Below are positions 1 to 6,358 of a stretch of 6,358 bases of DNA, one piece after another. The stretch comes from Hyphomicrobiales bacterium (GTDB lineage: Bacteria; Pseudomonadota; Alphaproteobacteria; Rhizobiales; Aestuariivirgaceae). Under the pieces are notes generated by a model. That model was not told where the DNA came from. It saw nothing but the letters and a program-made list of their open reading frames with translations, and ran no database searches. Every line of letters starts with the position of its first letter. Within the stretch, counting starts at the first letter, position 1. The DNA is taken from NCBI GenBank assembly GCA_027067085.1, contig JAMOMM010000487.1, positions 1-6,358 of the forward strand, written 5' to 3'. The position numbers and the translations under genes were made by a program.

Positions 1-514
1 CGCCTTGAATTGAATCAATAATATCAGAAGATAGTTTTTCAAGAGGTTGGGCTTTGTAAAGGATGGAGCGCTCAACGGTGAAACCTGTTTTTGATAGAAT
101 AGATTGAAGGTCGCCCGTGGTTTTAGTGCCTGAGGGGTAAAACAGCGGGCCATCATCAGGTGACAGGTTAGTGTTTACATAATCAATGATGCCGTTAACA
201 TCACCAAGTTTTGTTTGCACAACGCTCTCAAAGCCTGCTTGTGTTGCCGCTTTTGCTGATGCTGGGCCAACGGTAATTGCTTTGACTTTGGAAAAATCTA
301 TTTGGCTTTTACTGTTATTTCTATTGTGAGCCAAAGCGCGGGCACCATTGGCGCTTGTGATTAAAGCTGCTTGATAGTTGCTGTTTGGAATCTCGATTGA
401 ATCAAAAAATACAATGTCAAGTAATGGTATATGCGAGACTTGGTGTCCTGAACTTTCAAGGGCAGCGATAAGCGGTTGTGCATCTGGTTGAGGTCTGGTG
501 ACGAGTACGTGCAT
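1..514 (-). CDS. hemD: Uroporphyrinogen-III synthase, partial (3' end outside window)
   Basis: HemD closes and isomerises hydroxymethylbilane to uroporphyrinogen III in the cytoplasm, the step after HemC in heme, siroheme and cobalamin synthesis. The visible 171 residues start with the family-typical MHVLVTRPQPDA, where a short beta strand leads into the TRP turn. They contain ITSANGARAL (about 52-61), ITVGPASAKAA (about 80-90) and a PSGTKTTGDL stretch (127-136), and end near ILYKAQP (151-157), whose tyrosine matches the position of the conserved Tyr in this otherwise poorly conserved family. HemD is usually about 240-260 residues, so roughly 70-90 are missing beyond the left edge. The ATG at 514 lies 11 bp after the hemC stop, and an AAGG at 527-524 overlapping that stop can serve as ribosome binding site, which suggests translational coupling. 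The reading frame is intact. Identification is secure mainly because of the hemC neighbour; sequence motifs alone would be weaker. Confidence 0.9.
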   Translation of the reverse strand, partial: MHVLVTRPQPDAQPLIAALESSGHQVSHIPLLDIVFFDSIEIPNSNYQAALITSANGARALAHNRNNSKSQIDFSKVKAITVGPASAKAATQAGFESVVQTKLGDVNGIIDYVNTNLSPDDGPLFYPSGTKTTGDLQSILSKTGFTVERSILYKAQPLEKLSSDIIDSIQG

Positions 515-525
515 GGTAAAAGACC

Positions 526-1446
526 TTAAGTAAACAACTTGTCTCCCGCCATTTTGGCGATTTCTTTGCCAGCTTCTCGGCCAATTTGTTCTGCGTCTTT
601 AGACGGTCCTTGGCGTGACGTTTCGAAACGCTCTTTGCCATCGGTGGTTAAGGCCATAACAATGAGGTCAACGCGATCACCATTTAACGTGGCGTGGGCG
701 GCAAGTGGGGTGCGACATGATCCGTCCAACTCGATCAAAAACCCGCGTTCGGCACCAACAACAATTTCAGTTTCTTCATGGCGAAGTGGCTTTAGAAGTT
801 CGCCCATTTCTGTATCGTCTTGACGGATTTCAATGCCGATAGCCCCTTGTGCTGGAGCTGGCAGCATATCGGTGATCGACATTGCTTGGGTGATGAGATT
901 TGCTTCACCTAAACGGTTTAAACCAGCACATGCAAGAAATGTTGCATCGGCAACGCCATCGTTAAGCTTTTTCATGCGGGTTTGCACATTGCCACGAAAT
1001 TCAACAATCTCAAGATCAGGGCGAAGGGCGCGCACTTGTGCGGCGCGGCGTACTGATGATGATCCCAATTTTGCTCCTTGTGGCAAATCCATTAAAGAAG
1101 AAGCCACATTGGAGATGAAGGCATCGCGCGGGTCTTCACGTTCAAGCAAGCCAGCCATAATGAGGCCATCGGGTAAAACCGCTGGCATGTCCTTCATTGA
1201 ATGGACAGCAAGATCGATCGATTTGTCAAAAAGGGCCTCTTCAATCTCTTTGGTGAATAAGCCTTTGCCACCAATTTCAGATAAAGCGCGATCTTGTATG
1301 CGGTCGCCAGTGGTTTTAATAATGACGATCTCGATGTCAGATTCTTCATAACCGTGAGCCGCCATAAGCTTTTTACGGGTTTCAAAGGCTTGAGCAAGGG
1401 CAAGTTTGGAGCCACGAGTGCCAATTTTCAGTTTGCGTACAGGCAA
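526..1446 (-). CDS. hemC: Hydroxymethylbilane synthase (porphobilinogen deaminase), TTG start
   Basis: HemC polymerises four porphobilinogens into hydroxymethylbilane in the cytoplasm. Numbered from the TTG at 1446, the protein has 306 residues, close to the usual 305-315. It opens with KIGTRGSKLALAQA (7-20). It then carries HSMKDMP (82-88) with catalytic Asp86, GSSSVRRAAQ (128-137) and RGNVQTRMKKL (151-161) for substrate-chain binding, LPAPAQGAIGIE (195-206), and LDGSCRTPLAAHA, in which Cys244 anchors the dipyrromethane cofactor. The frame stays open upstream to an ATG at 1515, but those 23 extra residues (MLLPSIGQ...) do not look like HemC, and that start would overlap possible tsaD sequence. 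An AGGA at 1458-1455 lies 8 nt before the TTG, which decides the start. The in-frame GTG at 1482 has no comparable site. It is the first gene of the leftward heme operon and is followed by hemD. Function is certain; the start is likely. Confidence 0.97.
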   Translation of the reverse strand: MPVRKLKIGTRGSKLALAQAFETRKKLMAAHGYEESDIEIVIIKTTGDRIQDRALSEIGGKGLFTKEIEEALFDKSIDLAVHSMKDMPAVLPDGLIMAGLLEREDPRDAFISNVASSLMDLPQGAKLGSSSVRRAAQVRALRPDLEIVEFRGNVQTRMKKLNDGVADATFLACAGLNRLGEANLITQAMSITDMLPAPAQGAIGIEIRQDDTEMGELLKPLRHEETEIVVGAERGFLIELDGSCRTPLAAHATLNGDRVDLIVMALTTDGKERFETSRQGPSKDAEQIGREAGKEIAKMAGDKLFT

Positions 1447-1454
1447 TTTTTGTG

Positions 1455-1458
1455 TCCT
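1455..1458 (-). promoter_or_regulatory. hemC ribosome binding site (supports TTG start)
   Basis: AGGA on the minus strand is followed by an 8-nt A-rich spacer and then TTG at 1446. The spacing is near ideal, and no such site precedes the upstream ATG (1515) or GTG (1482). This is the main reason for choosing TTG. Confidence 0.6.
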
Positions 1459-1470
1459 AAAGCATGGGTG

Positions 1471-1498
1471 ATTTTCTCGCACTATAATCGTTTGTCCA
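1471..1498 (-). promoter_or_regulatory. Candidate hemC promoter
   Basis: On the minus strand TGGACA (1498-1493, five of six matches to TTGACA) is followed after 16 bp by GAAAAT (1476-1471, four of six matches to TATAAT). Transcription would start near 1464, giving a leader of about 18 nt before the TTG codon. An alternative -10, TATAGT at 1486-1481, has a better core but no recognisable -35 at the right distance. Inferred from consensus only. Confidence 0.35.
1483..1488 (+). promoter_or_regulatory. Candidate -10 element for tsaD
   Basis: A perfect TATAAT lies on the plus strand 38 nt upstream of the ATG at 1521 and would start RNA near 1495, leaving room for the GGAAG at 1505-1509 as ribosome binding site. 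No TTG-type -35 sits 16-18 bp upstream (that stretch reads AAGCAT), and there is no TG extension, so support is partial. It overlaps the candidate hemC promoter region, so the two operons may share or compete for RNA polymerase. Confidence 0.35.
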
Positions 1499-1520
1499 AT
1501 AGATGGAAGTAGCAATTTTT

Positions 1521-2606
1521 ATGGCAAAATGCCTCACAGTATTAGGGATCGAATCTTCTTGTGATGAAACCGCTGCTGCGGTGGTGAAAATATGCCAAGA
1601 AGAGGGCACTGCGATCACGCTTTCCAATGTGGTTCATTCCCAAACTGCAGACCATGCGATTTATGGCGGGGTGGTGCCAGAGTTGGCCGCGCGAGCTCAT
1701 ATTTCTCATATTGATGGCCTGATTAAGCAAGCGATGATTGATGCTGGTTTGAAATATAACCAACTTGATGGAGTGGCCGTGACGGCAGGACCAGGTTTAG
1801 TTGGTGGTTTACTTGTGGGCATGATGAGTGCCAAAGCTATTGCGATGGCATATGATCTGCCTTTTATTGGGGTCAATCATTTAGAAGGCCATGCTTTAAC
1901 GCCAGGATTAACGCAAGGATTGCAACCGCCTTATTTGTTATTGTTGGTGTCTGGTGGTCATACGCAAATTGTCAGCGTTGATGGGGTTGGTCAATATGAG
2001 CGATTGGGCACAACCATTGATGATGCGTTGGGTGAGGCTTTTGATAAAACGGCAAAACTTTTAAGTTTGGGCTATCCAGGTGGACCTGCGGTTGAAAAGG
2101 CAGCGCAATCAGGTGATGAGAAACGATTTAAATTCCCGCGTCCTTTAAGGGGCAAAGATGGGTGTAACTTTTCGTTCTCAGGTTTGAAGACGGCAGTTCG
2201 CCAGCAAGCGCAAAAACTAGAAAATATTGATGACCAAGATGTCAGCGATATTTGTGCGGGATTTCAATGCGCTGTTGTTGAAACAATTAAGGACCGATTG
2301 GGCAATGGTATGGAAATGTTTGCACAAAAGCATAGTGATGTTGGTCAAAAGATATTGGTTGTGGCAGGCGGTGTGGCGGCAAATAAACATTTGCGCGCTG
2401 GCTTAGAAAAAGTGTGCGAAGATAAGAACTATCAGTTAATCGTTCCACCGATTGAGCTGTGTACGGATAATGCAGCGATGATTGCCTATGTTGGTGCGCT
2501 GCGATTGGCGCGCGGTGATGTGGATGAACTTGATATGTCAGCGCGGGCGCGTTGGCCGCTTGATCGCCATGGGGCGCCAATGCCGTTTGCTGGTGTTAAG
2601 GCGTGA
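1521..2606 (+). CDS. tsaD: tRNA N6-adenosine threonylcarbamoyltransferase TsaD
   Basis: TsaD (formerly Gcp/YgjD) transfers the threonylcarbamoyl group from TC-AMP to A37 of ANN-decoding tRNAs, forming t6A, together with TsaB and TsaE. This start gives 361 residues, normal for the alphaproteobacterial family. The ASKHA-fold N-terminus VLGIESSCDETAAAV begins at residue 7. The metal site is NHLEGHALTP with His120 and His124, completed by Asp316 in LCTDNAAMIAYVG. SGGHT (144-148), DDALGEAFDKTAKLL, YPGGPAVEK and the VAGGVAANKHLR nucleotide-binding loop are all present. The frame also allows an ATG at 1503, but that adds only MEVAIF, has no ribosome binding site and would start within about 8 nt of the predicted RNA start. 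The ATG at 1521 has GGAAG 11 nt upstream, a slightly long spacing. It leads the rightward gene cluster; its stop lies 11 bp before the gpsA start codon. Function is certain; the start is probable. Confidence 0.97.
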   Translation: MAKCLTVLGIESSCDETAAAVVKICQEEGTAITLSNVVHSQTADHAIYGGVVPELAARAHISHIDGLIKQAMIDAGLKYNQLDGVAVTAGPGLVGGLLVGMMSAKAIAMAYDLPFIGVNHLEGHALTPGLTQGLQPPYLLLLVSGGHTQIVSVDGVGQYERLGTTIDDALGEAFDKTAKLLSLGYPGGPAVEKAAQSGDEKRFKFPRPLRGKDGCNFSFSGLKTAVRQQAQKLENIDDQDVSDICAGFQCAVVETIKDRLGNGMEMFAQKHSDVGQKILVVAGGVAANKHLRAGLEKVCEDKNYQLIVPPIELCTDNAAMIAYVGALRLARGDVDELDMSARARWPLDRHGAPMPFAGVKA

Positions 2607-2612
2607 GAGGAG
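2607..2612 (+). promoter_or_regulatory. gpsA ribosome binding site (supports GTG start)
   Basis: GAGGAG follows the tsaD stop directly and sits 5 nt before the GTG at 2618. A more upstream GTG at 2603 would overlap the tsaD stop codon and place this Shine-Dalgarno sequence inside the coding region, so 2618 is preferred. Confidence 0.7.
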
Positions 2613-2617
2613 TAGTC

Positions 2618-3634
2618 GTGGAAAAGGCTGAAATTTCTAAGGTTGGTGTTGTTGGTGCAGGTTCTTGGGGCACTGCTTTGGCCGCAACCATTGCGCGGGC
2701 GGGACGCGACGTGGTTTTGTGGGCGCGTGATGAAAATTTGGCCAAGAATATTCAAAAAACCCGTGAAAACACTAAATATTTAGCGGGCTGTAAATTGCCA
2801 CAGAATATTTTAGCGACCAGTGATCCTGTTGCTTTGAAAGCTTGCGATGTCATTTTATTGGTGTCGCCTGCGCAAGCTCAACGCGCTACTTTGGAATTGC
2901 TTGGATCGTACATAAATGAGGCAACGCCCACATTGATTTGCTCGAAAGGTATTGAGCAATCAACGGGGCTGTTTATGAGCCAAGTGATGACACAAGTTGC
3001 CCCCCATTTGGTGCCGTTTGTATTGTCTGGGCCTTCGTTTGCAGATGATGTTGTTAAGGGTTTGCCAACTGCGGTGACGTTGGCGGGGCCAAGCGTTGAA
3101 CAAGCTCAAGAAATTGCCAAAGCCATTGGTTATCGAAATTTCAGAATTTACTCGTCGGATGATGTTTTGGGCGCGCAAATAGGCGGGGCGGTTAAGAATG
3201 TTTTGGCAATTGCGTGTGGAATTTCTGATGGTAAAGGCTTAGGTGATTCCTGCCGTGCGGCATTGATTACGCGCGCGTTTTCAGAATTAATGCGGTTGGG
3301 TAAAATTATGGGTGGCAAGCCTGAAACCTTGCTTGGGCTTTCGGGCTTTGGTGATTTGGCACTTACGGCTAGCTCTATGAAGTCGCGCAACTATTCGCTT
3401 GGGTATCAGTTGGGTCAAGGCCAAACACTTGAGCAAATTTTGGGTGCTCGCCAAGGGGTGAGCGAAGGGGTGTTTACGGCTGGTATTGTGGTTGATATTG
3501 CCAACAGAGAAGGTATTGAAATGCCGATTTGTCAGGCCGTGCATAATATTGTTGATGGCCGTTCAACGCCAGACCATGAGATGCATGAGCTTTTGGCGCG
3601 GCCACTGAAATCAGAAATTGAAATCAGAAATTGA
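2618..3634 (+). CDS. gpsA: Glycerol-3-phosphate dehydrogenase [NAD(P)+]
   Basis: GpsA reduces dihydroxyacetone phosphate to sn-glycerol 3-phosphate in the cytoplasm, supplying the backbone for phospholipid synthesis. From the GTG at 2618 it has 338 residues, the usual length. The N-terminal Rossmann fold shows VGVVGAGSWGTALA (9-22, GxGxxG type). LICSKGIE includes Lys110, GPSFADDVVKGLPTAV follows, and IGGAVKNVLAIACG holds the catalytic-site Lys193. The C-terminal helical domain carries LGLSGFGDLALT and SRNYSLGYQLG, where the Arg contacts substrate phosphate or cofactor in this family. The gene sits 11 bp behind tsaD, with its own strong GAGGAG site. The last residues (KSEIEIRN) are encoded by a 13-bp tandem repeat that supplies most of the stop codon, so the extreme C-terminus is probably not ancestral. 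No key residue is missing. Confidence 0.97.
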   Translation: MEKAEISKVGVVGAGSWGTALAATIARAGRDVVLWARDENLAKNIQKTRENTKYLAGCKLPQNILATSDPVALKACDVILLVSPAQAQRATLELLGSYINEATPTLICSKGIEQSTGLFMSQVMTQVAPHLVPFVLSGPSFADDVVKGLPTAVTLAGPSVEQAQEIAKAIGYRNFRIYSSDDVLGAQIGGAVKNVLAIACGISDGKGLGDSCRAALITRAFSELMRLGKIMGGKPETLLGLSGFGDLALTASSMKSRNYSLGYQLGQGQTLEQILGARQGVSEGVFTAGIVVDIANREGIEMPICQAVHNIVDGRSTPDHEMHELLARPLKSEIEIRN

Positions 3635-3645
3635 AATCAGAGATT
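3607..3645 (+). repeat. Three 13-bp tandem repeats across the gpsA stop codon
   Basis: The unit GAAATCAGAAATT occurs at 3607-3619 and 3620-3632, and with one change (GAGATT ending) at 3633-3645. Thirteen is not a multiple of three, so each copy is read in a different frame. The gpsA TGA is formed at the junction of copies two and three. Copy-number change by replication slippage is expected for such an array. Confidence 0.95.
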
Positions 3646-3687
3646 GAAGCCATCAATTGAACAGAGCGATTTAAAGGATTAAGAGAA

Positions 3688-3975
3688 ATGTTGTTTACCG
3701 TTATTTGCAAAGATAAAGCCGATAGCCTTGATGTGCGAATGGAAAACCGGCCTGCTCATCTTGAGTTTTTAGCGGGCCTTGGTGAGAAGCTAAAAGCTGG
3801 TGGGCCGTTTACTGATGATGATGATTCTCCAATCGGGTCTATGTTGATGATTGAGGCAGAGGATCGCGCTGAGGTTGAAGCTCTTGCGAGCCAAGATCCT
3901 TATGCAAAAGCAGGGTTGTTTCAATCGGTAGAAATTACGGTATGGAAGTGGTTGTTGAAAAATCCTGAAGGCTGA
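3688..3975 (+). CDS. YciI-family protein
   Basis: A 95-residue cytoplasmic protein with the ferredoxin-like alpha+beta character of the YciI/YCII family (dimeric alpha-beta barrel). The family signature is visible: MLFTVICKDKAD begins the first strand, RPAHLEFL contains His24 (the conserved putative catalytic His), LKAGGPF follows at 36-41, GSMLMIEAEDRAEVEAL forms the second strand and helix, and DPYAKAGLF contains Asp70 in the conserved D-P-aromatic motif, followed by VEITVWKW. No physiological substrate is established for most members; some relatives are dehalogenase-like or decarboxylase/isomerase-like enzymes. AAAGGA at 3673-3678, 9 nt before the ATG, is a good ribosome binding site. It follows gpsA by 53 bp with no terminator seen and precedes the EVE gene by 16 bp, so it is probably co-transcribed with both. 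Family assignment is firm; function is unknown. Confidence 0.88.
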   Translation: MLFTVICKDKADSLDVRMENRPAHLEFLAGLGEKLKAGGPFTDDDDSPIGSMLMIEAEDRAEVEALASQDPYAKAGLFQSVEITVWKWLLKNPEG

Positions 3976-3991
3976 TGATAAGGAGAGTTTT

Positions 3992-4405
3992 ATGGCGTAT
4001 TGGTTGTTTAAATCTGAACCTGATAGCTGGTCTTGGGAGCAGCAAAAAGCTAAAGGCAAAGAGGGTGAAGAATGGGATGGTATTCGCAATTATCAAGCCC
4101 GCAACTTTATGCGGCAAATGGCAATTGGCGATCAGGCGTTTTTCTATCATTCCAACAAAGGCTTAGAAATTGTTGGGATTGTTGAGGTCTGCGCCTTGTC
4201 TCATCCAGATTCAACAACTGATGATGAACGCTGGGATTGCGTTGATATTCGGGCGGTAAAAGATATGCCAAAACCTGTGACGCTGAAACAAGTTAAAGCC
4301 ACACCTGAATTAGCTGAAATGTCGTTGGTTAAATCTATGCGGTTATCTGTGCAGCCAGTAACGCCACAAGAATGGCAAATTGTTTGTAAAATGGGTGGTT
4401 TGTAA
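3992..4405 (+). CDS. EVE-domain protein (PUA-like fold)
   Basis: A 137-residue protein made of a single EVE domain, a PUA-superfamily fold related to YTH and ASCH domains. Diagnostic motifs are MAYWLFKSEPDSWSW at the N-terminus (SEP at 8-10), WDGIRNYQARNFMRQM (28-43), GDQAFFYHSN (46-55) and VGIVEV. Length is at the short end of the usual 135-160. EVE domains are thought to recognise modified nucleobases in DNA or RNA; stand-alone bacterial copies are widespread and mostly uncharacterised. AAGGAG at 3980-3985, 6 nt before the ATG, is an excellent ribosome binding site, and the gene starts 16 bp after the YciI-family gene, so the two are very likely co-translated. tsaD, a tRNA-modification gene, heads the same cluster, which is compatible with an RNA-related role, but this is inference. 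An overlapping ATG at 3975 in another frame is not considered real. Confidence 0.9.
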   Translation: MAYWLFKSEPDSWSWEQQKAKGKEGEEWDGIRNYQARNFMRQMAIGDQAFFYHSNKGLEIVGIVEVCALSHPDSTTDDERWDCVDIRAVKDMPKPVTLKQVKATPELAEMSLVKSMRLSVQPVTPQEWQIVCKMGGL

Positions 4406-4444
4406 GTTTTTGATCTTTGGCGCTAAAACTAGACGGAAGGTGCA

Positions 4445-4473
4445 TTGAAAAGCTTAAATAGGCTTGGCATAAT
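4445..4473 (+). promoter_or_regulatory. Predicted sigma70-type promoter of acs
   Basis: TTGAAA (4445-4450) and CATAAT (4468-4473) are separated by exactly 17 bp; each matches the sigma70 consensus at four or five of six positions. RNA would start near 4480, giving a leader of about 29 nt. This is the best promoter match noticed in the window and suggests acs has its own expression control, separate from the tsaD cluster. Confidence 0.6.
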
Positions 4474-4495
4474 GCAGGCGAAATTTAAAATTTGT

Positions 4496-4501
4496 AGGGA
4501 G
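4496..4501 (+). promoter_or_regulatory. acs ribosome binding site
   Basis: AGGGAG lies 7 nt before the ATG at 4509 and fixes this start; the following residues [20 protein letters not shown] fit an acetyl-CoA synthetase N-terminus. Confidence 0.75.
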
Positions 4502-4508
4502 AAAATCA

Positions 4509-6358
4509 ATGTCGGCATCCAAAACTCATAAGGTTCCAGCCGCTTGGAAAAAACGCGCTCATATTGATAATGAGGGATACGAGAAGATGTATGCCGCTTC
4601 GATCAAAAACCCTGAAAAGTTTTGGAAAAAAGAAGGCAAACGCATTGATTGGTTTAAGCCTTATAAAAAGGTCAAAAACGTTTCCTATAAATATCCTAAC
4701 GTCTCAATCAAATGGTTTGAAGATGGGGTCACCAATGTTTCGTATAATTGCATTGACCGGCACCTAAAAAAGCGCGGCGATCAAACGGCTATCATCTGGG
4801 AGGGTGATGACCCGTATTACGATAAAAAAATCACTTATAACGAACTTTATGAGCAGGTTTGTCGCCTGTCTAATGTGATGAAGTCTAACGGTGTTAAAAA
4901 GGGTGATCGGGTTACTATTTATATGCCGATGATCCCTGAAGCTGCCTTTGCTATGCTGGCTTGTGCGCGTATTGGGGCGGTTCACTCTATTGTTTTTGGT
5001 GGTTTCTCGCCTGATGCTTTGGCAGGGCGCATTCATGGTTGTGATTCAAGTTTTATTATTACAGCCGATGAAGGTTTGCGCGGTGGTAAACCTATTCCAC
5101 TGAAGGCCAATACTGATGAAGCGGTGAAGATTGCGGCAAAACTTGGCACGAAAGTCAAAACCGTTTTGGTTGTTCGCCGTACGGGTGGCGCAATTGATTG
5201 GGACGATAGTCGTGATATTTGGTATCATGAGGAAATGGCAACGGCCAAACCTGTTTGTGCGCCAGCTAAAATGAAAGCTGAAGATCCGTTGTTCATTCTT
5301 TATACATCGGGATCAACGGGCCAACCAAAAGGTGTGCTGCATACAACAGGTGGGTATTTGGTTTATGCGGCCATGACCCATGAGTATGTATTTGATTACC
5401 ATGACGGGGATGTTTACTGGTGTACGGCTGATGTGGGCTGGGTGACTGGACACAGCTATATTGTTTATGGGCCGTTGGCCAATGGTGCGATCACGTTGAT
5501 GTTTGAAGGTGTCCCAAATTATCCTGATGCATCGCGGTTTTGGCAAGTTGTTGATAAGCATAAGGTCAATATTTTCTACACCGCCCCAACAGCTCTTCGC
5601 GCACTTATGGGCGCTGGGGATTCATTCGTTGAAAAATGTTCGCTCAAGAGCTTGCGTTTGCTGGGATCTGTTGGCGAGCCGATTAACCCAGAGGCGTGGG
5701 AATGGTATTATAATATTGTTGGTAAAAAGAAATGCCCGATTGTTGATACGTGGTGGCAAACAGAAACAGGCGGTATTATGATTTCACCATTGCCAGGGGC
5801 CACTAAAATGAAACCTGGTTCTGCAACGCGGCCATTTTTTGGGGTTGAACCTGCATTGGTTGATGCTGATGGGGTTGAACTTGAAGGTGTTGCTGAGGGT
5901 AATTTGATTATTAAAGATTCATGGCCTGGGCAAATGCGCTCGGTTTATGGCGATCATAAGCGCTTTGTTGAAACCTATTTTGCGACTTATAAAGGCTCGT
6001 ACTTTACAGGTGATGGGTGTCGGCGCGATAAAGATGGATATTATTGGATCACGGGCCGTGTTGATGATGTGATTAATGTGTCTGGTCACCGTATGGGTAC
6101 AGCCGAAGTTGAATCAGCGTTGGTGGCGCATCCAAAAGTTTCAGAAGCAGCTGTTGTTGGCTATCCCCATGATATTAAGGGACAGGGGATTTATTGTTAT
6201 GTCACTCTAATGGCTGGTGAAAAAGAATCCGATGCCTTGCGTCAAGAGTTGCGTGCTTGGGTACGTAAAGAGATTGGTCCGATTGCAACGCCTGACGCAT
6301 TGCAGTTTGCACCCGGTTTGCCTAAAACCCGTTCTGGTAAAATTATGCGACGGATTTT
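4509..6358 (+). CDS. acsA: Acetyl-CoA synthetase (AMP-forming), partial (3' end outside window)
   Basis: Acs activates acetate with ATP to acetyl-AMP and then forms acetyl-CoA, in the cytoplasm, for growth on or scavenging of acetate. The 616 visible codons are an uninterrupted frame; the family is about 645-655 residues, so roughly 30-40 are missing on the right. Order of motifs: the N-terminal ACAS segment ([16 protein letters not shown]), [33 protein letters not shown] region, the P-loop [11 protein letters not shown] (265-275), [22 protein letters not shown] (415-422), whose second Trp corresponds to the residue limiting the acyl pocket to acetate, [39 protein letters not shown], and [11 protein letters not shown] with Lys611, the adenylation-step lysine that acetyltransferases such as Pat modify to silence the enzyme. 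Pocket and length argue for acetate rather than propionate. The final two bases belong to codon 617. It has its own promoter and does not obviously belong to the tsaD cluster. Confidence 0.97.
   Translation, partial: MSASKTHKVPAAWKKRAHIDNEGYEKMYAASIKNPEKFWKKEGKRIDWFKPYKKVKNVSYKYPNVSIKWFEDGVTNVSYNCIDRHLKKRGDQTAIIWEGDDPYYDKKITYNELYEQVCRLSNVMKSNGVKKGDRVTIYMPMIPEAAFAMLACARIGAVHSIVFGGFSPDALAGRIHGCDSSFIITADEGLRGGKPIPLKANTDEAVKIAAKLGTKVKTVLVVRRTGGAIDWDDSRDIWYHEEMATAKPVCAPAKMKAEDPLFILYTSGSTGQPKGVLHTTGGYLVYAAMTHEYVFDYHDGDVYWCTADVGWVTGHSYIVYGPLANGAITLMFEGVPNYPDASRFWQVVDKHKVNIFYTAPTALRALMGAGDSFVEKCSLKSLRLLGSVGEPINPEAWEWYYNIVGKKKCPIVDTWWQTETGGIMISPLPGATKMKPGSATRPFFGVEPALVDADGVELEGVAEGNLIIKDSWPGQMRSVYGDHKRFVETYFATYKGSYFTGDGCRRDKDGYYWITGRVDDVINVSGHRMGTAEVESALVAHPKVSEAAVVGYPHDIKGQGIYCYVTLMAGEKESDALRQELRAWVRKEIGPIATPDALQFAPGLPKTRSGKIMRRI

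Larger units (their letters stand above)
4406..4508 (+). other. Intergenic region between EVE gene and acs
   Basis: 103 bp without a gene. It holds a six-base inverted repeat (AGTTTT 4405-4410 and AAAACT 4425-4430) too weak and AT-rich to call a terminator, then the acs promoter, then an AT-rich leader with two AAATTT palindromes (4481-4486, 4488-4493) one base apart, and the acs ribosome binding site. No convincing rho-independent terminator for the upstream cluster is present, so readthrough into acs is possible. Confidence 0.6.

Noticed and set aside
539..823. 94-codon plus-strand frame opposite the 3' part of hemC
   Set aside because: Antisense shadow of hemC with no recognisable motifs or translation signals.
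833..1351. 172-codon open frame on the plus strand antisense to hemC
   Set aside because: It lies entirely opposite hemC, has no ribosome binding site near its ATG, and its Ser/Arg-rich product resembles no family; it is a by-product of hemC codon use.
3975..4166. 63-codon frame starting at the end of the YciI-family gene
   Set aside because: It overlaps the EVE gene in another frame; the EVE frame has the better ribosome binding site and strong family motifs.
4405..4430. Inverted repeat AGTTTT...AAAACT after the EVE gene as a terminator
   Set aside because: Only six A-T-rich pairs with a 14-nt loop, no GC stem and no following T-run; too weak for a rho-independent terminator.
4564..4767. 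67-codon plus-strand frame near the start of acs
   Set aside because: Out of frame within acs, whose own frame from 4509 is uninterrupted and carries clear family motifs.
1..6358. A new defence, mobile or RNA-based system in the window
   Set aside because: All coding sequence resolves into known housekeeping families, intergenic gaps are about 100 bp or shorter, and no array, transposase, integrase, toxin-like pair or structured RNA was seen on either strand.

Overview
The window is ordinary housekeeping chromosome from an alphaproteobacterium. The gene order fits Hyphomicrobiales (Rhizobiales-like): hemC-hemD facing away from tsaD-gpsA-YciI-EVE, followed by acs. Base composition is moderate to low in GC for that group (estimated by eye, not computed), and codon use looks even throughout. 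I see no mobile element, tRNA, rRNA, CRISPR array, phage gene or sign of recent transfer. The assignment rests on gene order and protein character only, because no database search was possible.

Minus strand, 1-1446: a heme operon read leftwards. hemC (hydroxymethylbilane synthase) comes first, then hemD (uroporphyrinogen-III synthase) 11 bp later, and hemD runs off the left edge. The two enzymes catalyse consecutive steps of tetrapyrrole synthesis. hemC most likely starts at a TTG codon.

1447-1520: a compact 74-bp divergent intergenic region that must hold the control signals for both hemC and tsaD.

Plus strand, 1521-4405: a tightly packed probable operon. tsaD (tRNA t6A synthesis) is followed 11 bp later by gpsA (glycerol-3-phosphate dehydrogenase, GTG start), then a YciI-family small protein and an EVE-domain protein 16 bp further on. 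A 13-bp tandem repeat sits over the gpsA stop codon and appears to have rewritten the last few residues of GpsA.

Plus strand, 4406-6358: a 103-bp gap with a good sigma70-type promoter (TTGAAA, 17 bp, CATAAT), then acs (acetyl-CoA synthetase). acs is cut by the right edge just after its catalytic and acetylation-site lysine motif.

Every base is either genic or in an intergenic stretch of about 100 bp or less. I found no convincing undescribed system. The points most worth a second look are the gpsA-terminal repeat, the start-codon choices around the divergent region, and the YciI/EVE pair of unknown role downstream of a tRNA-modification gene.
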